A model generated the notes under the pieces. That model was not told the DNA's origin, did not search any database, and saw nothing but the letters and a program-made list of their open reading frames with translations. This document shows, one piece after another, positions 34,301 through 45,479 of a DNA stretch of 64,000 nt. This stretch comes from Pomphorhynchus laevis (taxonomy: Eukaryota > Acanthocephala > Palaeacanthocephala > Echinorhynchida > Pomphorhynchidae). How positions within the stretch are numbered: position 1 is the first letter of the stretch; each line of letters starts with the position of its first letter. The stretch lies in the NCBI GenBank assembly GCA_012934845.2, contig WNNJ02002438.1, positions 1-64,000 of the forward strand. Direction: 5' to 3'. Position numbers and translations under genes: made by a program.

Positions 34301-37300
34301 AAGAACTTCTCAATCGCCGTAATGTATAGTATCGCAAACACTGGCTGGAGTCATTGATGTTCCCATGCACATCAAATTTTCTGCTTGGATATTGTACTGT
34401 CGAATTCAAAGTAGTTATTTTTAACAGCTACATCATTGATCTGTCTAAAAAAATCCTCGTCATATCCCTGTCACCATCATCTTCCATTTTTTAATCATTA
34501 TAATCTCTTTGATTGCAGAACTTATATCTTATAATTTGTTTGCTAACTCCACAGAATTAGATATATACGATATCACATGTTAAAATGCTGGTGTGAGTAT
34601 CGAATTAAGATATTTCGTGATCTACATTGTAACCGTATTGTTATTACTCACAGTCCGTCTTCCCGGACAGCTAGACACATTCTTGTGCTTTTGGTAAAAT
34701 TAAAAATATCTTTGCTTGTTCGTTCTTGCATAGTAGTCGTTTACGGAGAGTTCGGTCACCATGGGTTTTACATAACTTTTTAAATGTTTTACTAAACTGA
34801 TTGTTTAATGTTTTAAACGTTAATGTTAACATGTTTTATTTGATGTATTCCAGATCACTGCTTCTCCGCTTTTATCGGCCTTCTTTATAGCAATAGTGGA
34901 ATATCCACACTCACATTTTTATTCATTAGGTGAAGTGTATCTTCATCATTGCATTTTCCCGTATTCTTCAGTTAAAGAGACGTTTTATTTTCATCTTCAG
35001 CGAGACGTTTCATTTCCTAAAATGAAAACGTAATCTTTAAACGTAATCTTTAAACTCAGGTTGTTGTGGTGAGTAGTCTAAGCTAGATTCAACATTACTA
35101 GTTCATTATCTGGGAGATTTCTTGATGATAAGTTTGTGACTACCTCGTAATGTGCCTTTCGTCATACTTTCGACGATAATGTTTAAATCTTCTGATAGAA
35201 TGGAGTTCTGTTGATCGTAATTCGTTGACCTGTATGTTCTTTTTGAACTGGACATTGTATTTTCTAATCTTGGATTGTATATTTGTCTCGTACTTACATT
35301 TTTCAGGGTAACGTAGATGGGGTCTACGCCTTACCGATTTATATACTCTGCGCTGCCAATTAGCATGGACAGTGTACATATTCATCGGTGAAGTCATGAC
35401 TAATAGTATTCGTGTTTCGACTCATCATTTTTATCAATCTACTTGGTTTGTACACAGACAGCATGTGTACTTGAGCGCGTGTTGGGATTTGTATGTAAGC
35501 AAAGGCTATTTTGCTGACCTTATTTGTGTCAGCAAATAAATTCCGAAGTTTATATTGTTTAAGTATAACGGCGTAATTTAAACATGACGGCGTACATGTT
35601 TCAAATACGTACTCGTCCATCTTTTAACTCATTAAATTATAATCCACTTTAAGTAATATAGTTTTTTTTGTGTTCAGAGTCAAAGCCTGCTGCTAAAAGT
35701 TCAATTGTATTTGACGTTAAACCTTACGATGACGAGACAGACTTGAAACATCTGGAGTCAAGAGTACGTGCAATTACGATGGAGGGACTTGTGTGGGGAG
35801 AAGGTAAGCCTTTTTTATCTAGTCGTTGTTTTTGACGTCTCTAATATTTCTTAAATATGAAATCTAACGTAGAGAATATTTTATTTAGCCAAATATTTAC
35901 CAATTGCATATGGAATAAAGAAACTTCAAATCTTATGCGTGGTAGAGGACGAAAAGGTAATGTTAATGTTCATATGTGGAATTTGTGTTTGTTGTAAAAA
36001 CTTTTAAAGACTTTTTAGTAACTTTTGTTATTAACTTGTTTTTATCTTAATCGATACAACAAACTGAATTTATCTTTTTAAAGGACCATTTCTAATTTGT
36101 ATTTACACAAGTATCTGCGGATACCAGTCGATATCAAATGTCAAATAGTTTGTATTTGACAAGCAAATACGAATACATAATCAGTTACTGAAGAAAAAAT
36201 AGTGAAAGTCTACTTTTGGATAATTTGCTAATTGATAACTTTTTAAATGTGAGTTCTGCTCTCAACGATTAGTTAAAAATAAAGAGTTAGCTACCAATCG
36301 CTCAATCTCCTAATCGGTGCTTGGATGAAAGCTGTTTTATTTAAGAATTTAAACATCCATTAAAAAATTTGAAAGTTATTACTAAGGAAAATCAATTCGC
36401 TCTAAATTAGCGCATCACCCGATGCTAGAAGATATTGAGCCAATATGCATATTTATTTTCAATAGTTGATACTGATCAATTATTGATAAAGAATTATTGG
36501 AGCTGGATCAAAGGAAAGAAGAAAAATATTATTTGATATTTCGCTAACCTCTGTTAGCATCTTCAGCAAATTACCTTCTTTCTACTCACCTTTTTGAATT
36601 TCGCTAACTTCTGTAGAATCATCACAAAATAACATTTTTTCTACTTACCTTTTTGATAATTTCGCTAACCTCTGTTAGAATCATCATAAAATTACCTTCT
36701 TTCTACTTACCTTTTTGAGAATGTTGAGTCGTTTAATTTCTAATGCCATACGTCAACTTTGCACATTGTGGTTTAAATAATTTTCTTTGCAGGCTCTTAA
36801 AAATAGAATGGCCATTTTAGATCTCGATCTCTTGACTTCGATTTTCTTTAAGCTTCACCTCTGTTAGCATTATCAGTAACTTACCTTATTTGATATTTTA
36901 ATTAAATAAAATTAAATTAATTTAATAAAATAAAATTAATTATCTTAATTTAATTACAATTCAGATTATATTATTTAATTAAATTTTAGTAATTTTCTAA
37001 AGATGCAAACAGAAGTTAGCCAAATATCAATTTAATTTTATTAAATAATTAAATTTTATTAAATTAAATTAACAGATGTTAGCGAAATATCTAATAAGGT
37101 TATTTTCTGAAGATGCTAACGGAGGTTAGCAAAATAGCAAATAATTTATTTTCTTTGATCCAGCTCCAATAATTCTTTATCAATAAATGGATCATTATCA
37201 ACTATTTAAAATAACATGTTTCATGACCACTTTTGACTAATTTAATAATCTGGTGATAACAGAGGTTAGCGAAATATCAAATAATATTTTTCTTCTTTCC

Positions 37301-40198
37301 TTTGAAAGGAAAATTTTATTTGATATTTGGCTAACTTCTGTTTAACAATTTAAAAGCACATTGAACGTATCATTGGACAATATCGTAAATATTAAGAAAT
37401 ATTTGAGAATGTTGAGTCGTTAAATCAGTGTTTATCACCCTTTTTTTCAATTATCGCTCACTTTTGAACATTTTTTTAAATATCGCCCATCTTGACAGGA
37501 AAACTGTTTTAAATTTTATATAAATCTTAATATTCATGTAATAATAACAGTAGATATGTGGATGTTAAAAATATAATATGTAGATCTGTATTATAAAGTT
37601 ACAAGCCTCAGTTAGATTATCGATGAATAATAAATAAACCGAATTTGAAAAAATATAAATAAAGAAATTTAATGTGATCCTTGATTTTGATGTTTTTTTA
37701 CTAGTTCCTCTATTTTAGGCTTAAAGTTTGTAAGTTTCATTCTCACGTCACCTCTCGAACATATGTCTATTCTATTTCTTTCTTTAGTTATTATTTTATT
37801 ACTAAAACCACATTCCACTAAATAAGAAGACGGAAAACACAGCAAAATATTGGTCATTTTAGTCCAAATCGTAGGATATAAAAACTTCGCCGACTGTGTC
37901 ATCCATAATCCAAATTGTCCGTCCTTTTCATATTTATATTTCAATTCTTCATTGCATTGAATATCGATAAGTTCTTCTTGAATGTTTTCTTCAACACATT
38001 CAATATCACAGCCAAAGTGGGCAATAATCCTTAGTTTAATATGCAAAGAAAATAAATCCGAAAACCTACTAAGAAATTCCTGCTTTAGAGTAGACAAGTA
38101 TTTATGAAAATAAATGCCATAAAGTTTATTGTTTTTATGGGCATTCAGCTCGTCTCTTCTATCGAATTCATTTTATTTTTACAGGAAAGAAATAATTGTG
38201 TCAAATAAGCAAACGAATCTTGCAAGGCAATTACCTTTAGATAACCATCGTATTTCAATGTGGAGAAGTAATCTATTGTATTGCTCATTATTATCTTTAC
38301 AGAAAATCTGAAACAATCTGTCACACTTTGGATTTGTCTTTATCTTGTTTACTACTTGGATGACAAGCCTTAAAGAAGAATGAAGAATATGATTTATGTT
38401 CTTTGCCACCAAGTTATGACGATGTATAATACAGTGGATAGTTAATATTGTTGGACAAATGTTCTTTATAAATGAAATATCTTCATATCATAGCAGGGGC
38501 TCCGTCAGTAGCACATTATATCAAATTTTCAGATGGTATTTGTTTTTCTTCGAACCAAGATTCAACAACTTCGAATATTTATGTTCCTGTTGTGTCTGTT
38601 TTAAAATACTTGATAAATAACATTTCTTCGTGAATTTGAAAATCGTCATCAATAAAGCGGACATATGACATCAGCAGGGCTCTACTATCGCTAACAATTG
38701 ATTCGTCAATTTAAATAGAAAACTTACTAGTCTTTAGTTTTTCAATAAGCTGTCCTTCAACATCTTCAGCCATTTCATCTTTCCTTCTTCTAATTGAATC
38801 GTTGCTTAGTAGAATTGTATTAGTAATTGTCTCGGTATCTTCTATTTTTAAAACTGTTTTGAGAAGAATCTCAAATTTGGGTTTTAATAGTGTTTCAGCA
38901 ACGGAATGCGAGCTACAGGTTTTAGAGATTAGTGCAGCAAATTCATAGGAAGAAATCAGTCCTTTTGAACTTTCAAGTATTTGTTTTTTAAACATACCAA
39001 TAACAGTTGGACGTTTTTCAAAAATTTCTTTTTCTTTTTGAAAATATTCAATTCCTTTATCTAATTTTTCAGCATGTACTCTTTTCTGGTGTTCGAGGAG
39101 CCTTGAAGGTTTCATCGCTTTATTAGAGAACAATTTGCGACAAAAGACAGAAGCTAAAAGCTAAATACTCTGCACTGTTTTTGCGCCATATTTTTTTCTT
39201 CTGTCATAATGAGGGATAATTTTTATAAAAAACTAGAAAGAAATATATAAACTGTAATAAAAATCAATATGGTGCCAAAAATCATTTTTTACCATGCAAT
39301 TAATAACAAATTCGACTTTTCTTTATTAAAAATACACCTTACATACTTAAAAGTTAAAGTTTTCTGCATGTGAACATGAAAATCTTGTGTAGATTTAAAA
39401 ATAAATGTAAACTTTTACATCAAAAAATTTATAAGATTTTTCTTCTATGTTTTTACCAATTTTCACAAACAAAATCGCCCACCTGGAAAATATTTTCGCC
39501 CACTAGTGGGCGATATCGCCCAGGTTGAGAACCCCTGAGTTAAAGTTTTTAATGCTGCACGTCAACTTTGCACATCGTGGATTAAATTATTTTCTTTGCT
39601 CTTAAAAATAGAGTGGACATTTTAGATTTCGATCTCTTGACTTCGATTTTCTTTAAGATTCTCGATAACTGCAGACCACTGGCTCCATATCACTGTTGAA
39701 TTATTGGATCTGAATATTTTGCTAACTTCTGTTAGAATCATCAGAAAATTACATAATTTTCTGAAGATGCTAACAGAGGTTAGCGAAATATCAATAAAGA
39801 ATTTCTTCTTTTCTTTGATCTAGCTCCAATAGTTCCTAATATTTACGATATTGTCCAATGATACGTTCAATGTGCTTTTAAATTGTTCCAGGCGTATAAA
39901 CATAGGAGGAATAATAAAATTTTGTTCCCAAATTTTGTTCATTTTAACACCAGATAATTAAAATAATTTTTACTAAAATTTAGTAATTTTCTACAGATGC
40001 TAACAGAGGTTAGCGAAACATCAATTAAGAATTGTTTTTCCTTTCTTTGATCCAGCCCCAATAAATATTTATGTATATCTATTTTAAAATTTAAAAATCT
40101 ATTTATTTTAGGTATCAACTGATGATTTGGAAGAGGAAATTACATCAATGGATGACATGGTGCAATCTGTTGACATTGTTAGCTTCAACAAAATCTGA
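28400..40198 (+). CDS. eEF1B: Elongation factor 1-beta (eEF1B guanine nucleotide exchange subunit), complete
   Basis: Five exons: 28400-28476, 30500-30798, 35678-35803, 35889-35956 and 40112-40198. All have AG/GT borders and matching phases, giving 218 residues, a normal length. Residues 1-60 form the GST-C-like N-terminus ([14 protein letters not shown], then [16 protein letters not shown]). An acidic stretch ([16 protein letters not shown], residues 93-108) holds the usual casein kinase 2 Ser at residue 101. The exchange domain follows: [51 protein letters not shown], ending [10 protein letters not shown]. It reloads eEF1A with GTP during translation. Introns of 2.0, 4.9, 0.08 and 4.2 kb carry LINE, PLE, MITE and hAT insertions, yet no exon is damaged. 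The start codon fits the family's N-terminal length. Confidence 0.95.
30900..31130. other. AT-rich intron sequence in eEF1B
   Basis: Simple A/T repeats built on TTGATATT. Nothing else seen. Confidence 0.5.
31138..31450 (+). mobile_element. CR1-like LINE, 5'-truncated 3' end, in eEF1B intron 2
   Basis: Matches the last ~310 bp of the plus copy at 57.45-57.77 kb, including the end of the ORF2 C-terminus and the tail ATTTGCCACGTAAAAATAAA. This is the normal product of target-primed insertion. Confidence 0.8.
31670..31860 (-). mobile_element. REL-type LINE fragment (C-terminus) in eEF1B intron 2
   Basis: Minus-strand frame [20 protein letters not shown], then [19 protein letters not shown], resembles the end of the 3697-4869 element (LYQRISIAIMRGNAKAML). 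A fragment only. Confidence 0.6.
31994..32498 (+). mobile_element. Internal CR1-like fragment flanked by ~42-bp direct repeats
   Basis: The core (32036-32457) matches the ORF2 C-terminal region of the plus copy at about 57.20-57.64 kb but stops before the 3' end. Direct repeats of 42 and 41 bp flank it (31994-32035 and 32458-32498; CAACTATT then AACTATAAAAAGC then GTGAACAAC), differing at about 3 positions. It lies in eEF1B intron 2. Confidence 0.8.
32649..32689. repeat. Perfect 18-bp snap-back hairpin
   Basis: GTGCCCTACATTGTGCAT (32649-32666), a 5-base loop, then the exact reverse complement (32672-32689). After 10 more bases a third, direct copy of GTGCCCTACATT follows (about 32700-32711). 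Confidence 0.9.
33180..33760 (+). repeat. Diverged PLE-tail repeats (two copies)
   Basis: Two units, about 33215-33450 and 33490-33760, each with a CTTATTCTGATACATCG-like string, then ATTCATAAAAATTGA and an AT-rich tail. They correspond to 44830-45080 behind the permuted PLE. Confidence 0.55.
34080..35000 (-). mobile_element. Canonical Penelope-like element fragment (RT) in eEF1B intron 2
   Basis: Minus-strand frames read, from high to low coordinates, [15 protein letters not shown] (RT1, about 34.86-34.92 kb) and later [14 protein letters not shown] with a MGTSMTP block (about 34.30-34.42 kb), equivalent to the PLE motifs KADKG and YKQxxGxxMGSPLSP. Heavily decayed. No GIY-YIG domain was found in this piece. 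A stretch upstream of RT1 to about 35.62 kb may be its 5' part but was not recognised. Confidence 0.6.
36479..37186. repeat. Long foldback MITE in eEF1B intron 4
   Basis: Same termini as the 2821-3030 element: left ATTATTGATAAAGAATTATT, right AATAATTCTTTATCAATAA (ending 37186). Inverted arms TTTCGCTAACCTCTGTTAGC sit near both ends. The interior holds three imperfect units around CTTTCTACTTACCTTTTTGA, the shared CTTGACTTCGATTTTCTTTA block and A/T filler. Its left part is included in the segment duplicated at 7.08-7.97 kb. Confidence 0.7.
37426..39537 (-). mobile_element. hAT DNA transposon with decayed transposase, in eEF1B intron 4
   Basis: About 2.1 kb. The right end, read inward, is CAGGGGTTCTCAACCTGGGC and the left end CAGTGTTTATCACCC, a Charlie-type hAT inverted repeat. 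Flanks CGTTAAAT and AGTTAAAG are an imperfect 8-bp target duplication (6 of 8). The transposase runs right to left: [14 protein letters not shown] and [20 protein letters not shown] (39.1-38.7 kb), an IDES motif with the expected catalytic Asp near 38.70 kb, [20 protein letters not shown] (about 38.25 kb) and a C-terminal dimerisation block [12 protein letters not shown] (about 37.82 kb). It resembles the hAT family that gave rise to ZBED/FAM200-type genes. Several frameshifts and stops make it inactive. Confidence 0.85.
39540..40080. repeat. MITE arms and associated repeat in eEF1B intron 4
   Basis: Contains the CTTGACTTCGATTTTCTTTA block (about 39.65 kb), a short palindrome around 39.73-39.80 kb (GAAAATTACATAATTTTC) and two right arms ending in TTTGATC plus AGCTCCAATA or AGCCCCAATA. 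This was probably one repeat with 36.7-37.2 kb before the hAT inserted. Confidence 0.6.
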
Positions 40199-40455
40199 TT
40201 TTATCTTCTAAAAGCTAGTTTTATTTTCAAAGCTTGTTAGCAAATCGATAATGAAGTATTTTTTGTAAAAGAGAAAATGATAAATGACACTTTAAAAATA
40301 ATATAAAGTATTAAATGAAATGTATAAGTCGTGTTTAAGCAAACATTTGATTAGATATTGCAGTAATATATCTGGTATCTTATAGTCAATATATTTGACT
40401 ATAATATAATTTCATTTTAAAAGCGTTTTAAAGTAAAAATTTGCGATGTACACGT

Positions 40456-41820
40456 CCGTGAAATTATAACTTTTATAAGAAGCACTGAGCCATGTTTTAA
40501 TGTGTTTTAAATCAGATATATAACTATTTAAGTTAAATTAGACTAATTCACTTAAGTATGAAGTTATAAATTCTTTAATAAGCACTGTGCCACCATGTTT
40601 TTACTCGTTTAAAATCAAATATATAATTATTTAAGTTAAATTAGGCTGTGATGATGCATTGTTATGATGAAATGATAAATTCTCTAAGAAGCACTGAGCC
40701 ATGAAAAAATGCGTTTAAAATCAAATATATAATTATTTAAGCTAAATTAGGCTGTGATGATGCATTGTTATGATGAAATGATAAATTCTCTAAGAAGCAC
40801 TGAGCCATGAAAAAATGCGTTTAAAATCAATAATATAATTATTTAAGCTAAATTAGGCTGTGATGATGCATTGTTATGATGAAATGATAAATTCTCTAAG
40901 AAGCACTGAGCCATGAAAAAATGCGTTTAAAATCAATAATATAATTATTTAAGCTAAATTAGGCTGTGATGATGCATTGTTATGATGAAATGATAAATTC
41001 TCTAAGAAGCACTGAGCCATGAAAAAATGCGTTTAAAATCAATAATATAATTATTTAAGCTAAATTAGGCTGTGATGATGCATTGTTATGATGAAATGAT
41101 AAATTCTCTAAGAAGCACTGAGCCATGAAAAAATGCGTTTAAAATCAATAATATAATTATTTAAGCTAAATTAGGCTGTGATGATGCATTGTTATGATGA
41201 AATGATAAATTCTCTAAGAATCACGAGCCATGCTTTAACTTGTTTTAAATCACATAACTTTTTAAGGTAAATTAGGTTGTAATTCACTTAATGGCTGATG
41301 TAGTTTCTTTTTATAAGCACTGAAGTATATTTTAGTGCGTTTTAAATAAAAAATATATAACCATTTAAGTTAAAATAAGCTGTAATGATGCATTTTAATG
41401 ATGAAATGATAAATTCTCTAAGCACAGAGCCATGTTTTAATGATTTTAAATGAAATATTTAACTAATTGAGTTAAAAAACTGATATCTACTAAACGATAA
41501 AACAATTAAGAGTTGAAGTTATAACTTTACTAAAGAACTGAGCCATTTTTAAATGCGTTTTAAATTAAATATCACTATTTTAGTAAAAATAATTGATAAT
41601 TCACTTAAGGGATGAAGTTATAACTTTTCTAAGAAACAGAGCCATGCCTAATTGAGTTTAAATCAAATATATAACAATTTGAGTTAAATTAAACTAATCA
41701 CTTAAGGATAAAGTTATTACTTTTTTAGAATGTCTAGACATTTTTAAATGCGTTTAAATCAAATATTTGACTTTTTTGTTAAAATCAACTGTGATGATGC
41801 ATTTTGTGGATACATAAATA
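40456..41820. repeat. Satellite array, 106-bp unit, 3' of eEF1B
   Basis: The string TCTCTAAGAAGCACTGAGCC starts at 40681, 40787, 40893, 40999 and 41105, an exact 106-bp period. A sixth start at 41211 begins TCTCTAAGAATCACGAGCC. The four units from 40787 to 41210 read as identical. Units on both sides (40456-40680 and 41230-41820) are increasingly diverged and vary in length. The array starts about 260 bp after the eEF1B stop codon. No reading frame. Confidence 0.92.
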
Positions 41821-41984
41821 TCTAGATATAATTAATACGCGAATATTTGATACTTTTGTGAATCGGAAGTGTGTTTATCCAAATTATATATTGTATCGAT
41901 GCTGGCCCCCGCAATTGGTACTTTTAGGGTGAGAACACATTTTCCCTCATGGGCATCAGCAGACCTGCAAACCCCACAAGTCTT

Positions 41985-42220
41985 TGGTCGAATGCTATAT
42001 ACTATATAGTATATACTAGTATATAGTATATACTAGTATACCATATATACTATATAGTATACAAATATCGTATAGTAGTATATCATAGTAGTATATCATA
42101 ATACTATGATATACTAGTATGAAATAGTAGTATATCATAGTACAAACTACCATGATATAGTAGTCAATTTATCTAGTCAAACTACTATGATATAGTCAAA
42201 CTATATATCATAATAGTCAA
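41985..42220. repeat. Palindromic TA-rich microsatellite in front of the permuted PLE
   Basis: Interleaved TATACTATATAGTATAC and ATAGTAGTATATCAT units, many self-complementary, run up to the first PLE codons. Confidence 0.8.
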
Positions 42221-42224
42221 AATA

Positions 42225-44745
42225 TATTTTATAATACAATGTACATGTGGCTTGCAATATATAGGAAAAACATATCAAATGTCAGAAACTAAGTTTAGGC
42301 AACACATATATAATATACAGCATAATAGTCAAACTATATTTCATAAACATATGAGATTAATAGGACATGATATTAAAAACTGTAAATTATTTATTTTAGA
42401 ACATATTATCGAAGAAAACATTTCAATATTAAATCAAAAACTATTAGAAAAAGAAGATTTTTGGATTAAAACGCTTAATTCCATGTACCCATTAGGATTG
42501 AATGACGTGGTACAAGGAATTGGCAGAAGTAGTATAATACATAATAAACAACTATATTATAATAATCCGGTTAAACGCAAACCAAGAAGTCATGGTGATA
42601 AAAGGAATAGGAAAAATAGAGTTAAAAATATTAAAAAAGATATGTATATAAATGAACAATTAGAAATATTAAAACAACTTTTAAGTGATAATAAGCTAAA
42701 AGATCTTTATGTAAATATAAGAAGTTTTTCTAAAGATATCATATGTTCAATAAATCAAAAATTAATTAACGACTATGATAGGCTAAGTTGTATAATAGAC
42801 AGTTATTGTAATACAAAATACTATAATCGTACAATAAATGTTAATAATAACAATAGAAAATATACATTAACCATAAACTTCATTAATAAATGTATAGATG
42901 ACATAAATATAGCCGGACTTTTAAATAATTCTAAAAGTAAAGAAATAATAGGGTCAGATTTAAGTAAATATATTCCTAAAATAAGGTATAAACTCCTACC
43001 ACCATTAGGACGAAAAATTTGTAATTATAATAAAGAATTAAAATCAACATGTAACGATAATATTAGAAACATAATGGAAACAGAATGCATTGTAAAAGTC
43101 TTAGTTTTGATAAAATAAATGAGCATATATGTACCCATTATCTAGAATTTATTAAAAAATGTGAATTAAGAAAGCTGCTCTCAAAAGGGTATAAATATAA
43201 ATTAAATAATAACAACGACAAAAATAAAATTTACAATTTGTTATATAATAACGTAAATGATTACTTTATAAGCTGATTAATAGTGAAAGCTCGTAATATA
43301 TCTAAGATAAAAATTTGGAAAGATTATATATTTGATAAAATTAAAAATAAAATGAAAATAACAAACAATTATAAAAGGAAAGATAAAATTAATAAAGATA
43401 TGTATAAAGAACTTACTAAATTAAAGGATAACTATATAATAACAACTATTGATAAAGCTAGTAATAACTTTGTCTTCATATGCAAAAAGCTTTATTATGA
43501 TATACTAATGAAAGAGGTTAATTCTAATGATTTAAATGTAAATCCAACATATGAACGTAGTGAGTTGAGTTTAGAAACAATTATTACAAGTCACTGTTCT
43601 ATAATGGATAAAAAGGGTATAAAGGTTGAATCAGATAATAAAACTATACCTATATTATATTGGAATCCAAAATTACATAAAAATCCAATAAAACCTAGGT
43701 TCATATGTAGTGCGTTTTAAATGTACATTAAAACCACTTTCTGTCTATATGAATAAAATACTTAAAGTAATTAAAGCACACTTTTAAAAAATATTGCAAG
43801 GTAATCGAAATTAATACTGGTATAAAACACTATTTCAGTATTAATTCTACAAAAGAATTTTTAGAACAGACAAAAGGAATAAATTTTCAAAATATAAATA
43901 CATACGATTTTAGTACGCTTTATACAAATCTAGATTTAGTAGATATTAAAGAAGCGTTAGTAAAATTAATTAACCTTATATTAGGAAAAAGATATACATA
44001 TATATGTTAAAATAACTATAACGCTTATCTAACAAAAATTAAACCATCAAGTAAATATATATGGATAAGATTGAATTAATAGAATCCTAAAATATTTTGA
44101 TAAATCAAAATTTTTTAAAAGTAGGGACATCTATATTTAGACAAGTAAAAGGTGTTCCAATGGGTGGTAATAGTAGCCAAATTATAGCTGCCTTGTTTTT
44201 AAACTTTATAGAATATGAATTTGTTCATAACTGTGTAAAAACTAAATCTAAACAATGTAGATATATGAAATATATATTTCGATACATTGATGATATATGT
44301 GTATTTAATTCTAATAATTTTTATTCAATTAGTGAGCACATTTATCCAGAAAGCCTTATTCTTAACAAAACCAATATTAATGATAAATAAGGTGTATATC
44401 TAGATATGAACATTAAAATAATATTAAATAAAACTACTATTAATTTATATCGTAAAGATGACATTTAAATTTACAAGAAACATATTTTTGCATGAGCATT
44501 CATGCATACAATATAATATAAAATATAACACTAAATAATGAAATTTTAAGAATTGCAACAATATGTAATGATATTGGATGTCTTCAAAATCATTTAAATA
44601 ATTTGATATATGCATATTTTAAACTAGGTTACTATAAAAATAACATCAAGCAGAAAATAGTAAAATATATAAATCAACACAATAATATAAAGAATAAATT
44701 TAAACTCTTAAGTGGCAAATTTTTATGGATGGATAATAAATAATA
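42225..44745 (+). mobile_element. Penelope-like element with N-terminal GIY-YIG nuclease (Naiad-type order)
   Basis: The first readable block is CTCGLQYIGKT (about 42.24 kb), a CxC pair directly before the GIY-YIG core, followed by TKFRQHI and EKEDFWIKTL (to about 42.48 kb). A Lys/Asn-rich linker follows. RT comes after it: LKDNYIITTIDKASNNFVF, then PKLHKNPIKPRFI (43.43-43.71 kb), TYDFSTLYTNL (about 43.90 kb), VKGVPMGGNSSQII (about 44.14 kb) and RYIDDICVFN (about 44.28 kb), with a thumb region ending KFLWMDNK near 44.74 kb. Canonical Penelope elements have GIY-YIG after RT; this permuted order with CxC is that of the Naiad clade. Several frame breaks make it inactive. Very A/T-rich codons suggest long residence. 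Confidence 0.85.
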
Positions 44746-45090
44746 TACTTTGTATTAGAATAAGATACTAGATAGTTATTTCAGAGGAAATACATCATTA
44801 GCATGTATTTGGCCCCGCTGCTATGTTGGGTAGAGGAGTTAGGGGCCGAAACCTGATAGCATAGCAGTTCCTCCTGATGACCTCTGATTCTTATTCTGAT
44901 ACTTCTGTTAGTTATTAGTCAATTCATAAAAATGACGTTAATTTTAAATTTCAATTTTTTATTTTAACTTGATTTAAATTATAGAAAATCTAAAAACAAT
45001 TATTAATTTTATTATTTAATTATTACTTTTTGATTTAGCATTATTATGTTTGGTTTATTTTGTAATTATATTAAATACGTAGACTCAGTT
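44746..45090 (+). repeat. 3' region of the permuted PLE
   Basis: Non-coding tail directly after the reading frame: CTTTGTATTAGAATAAGA, CCGAAACCTGATAGCATAGC, CTTATTCTGATAC, then an AT-rich tail. Related solo copies occur at 22.4, 22.9, 33.2, 33.5 and 57.9 kb. Confidence 0.6.
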
Positions 45091-45479
45091 AGCTGATTTG
45101 ATTTGAAGGTACGCAAAATGCAGTATAAAAGAATGATTAAGAATAGTTTAGAAATAAAACAAAATATTTTCATATAAAATAAACAATTTGAAAAAATTAG
45201 AAAACATATAAAAATGATAATTAAAAGTACTAAAAAATTAAATAAAGTATAAAAATAAAATAGAAAATAATATTAAAACAAATGAATCATTTTCAACATC
45301 CTTACAAAATATTAAACATTTGTCAGATATTATAAAAAATATTTATTTTTTAATTGTTACAACTTTTCGATCACTACTGCGATCATCATCAGGAACATAA
45401 CAATTCACAGATTACAATCAAAAATATATAGTGAACAATGATCTGGAAAAAAGCGACAGTCAAGTTGTTCCGGAAAAGA

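Noticed and set aside
40787-40892. GTGATGA followed by GAAA in the satellite unit, resembling a hammerhead ribozyme core
   Set aside because: The conserved C of CUGAUGA is replaced and the bases between the two motifs do not form a stem.
40456-41820. Regular repeats as a possible CRISPR array
   Set aside because: Units are contiguous 106-bp satellites without unique spacers, in a spliced eukaryotic genome.
44825-44915. GAAAC followed by CCTGATGA in the PLE 3' region, resembling a permuted hammerhead ribozyme (common in PLEs)
   Set aside because: No plausible stems of more than 3 bp around the core were found, and other copies of the block read TGATAAC at this place.
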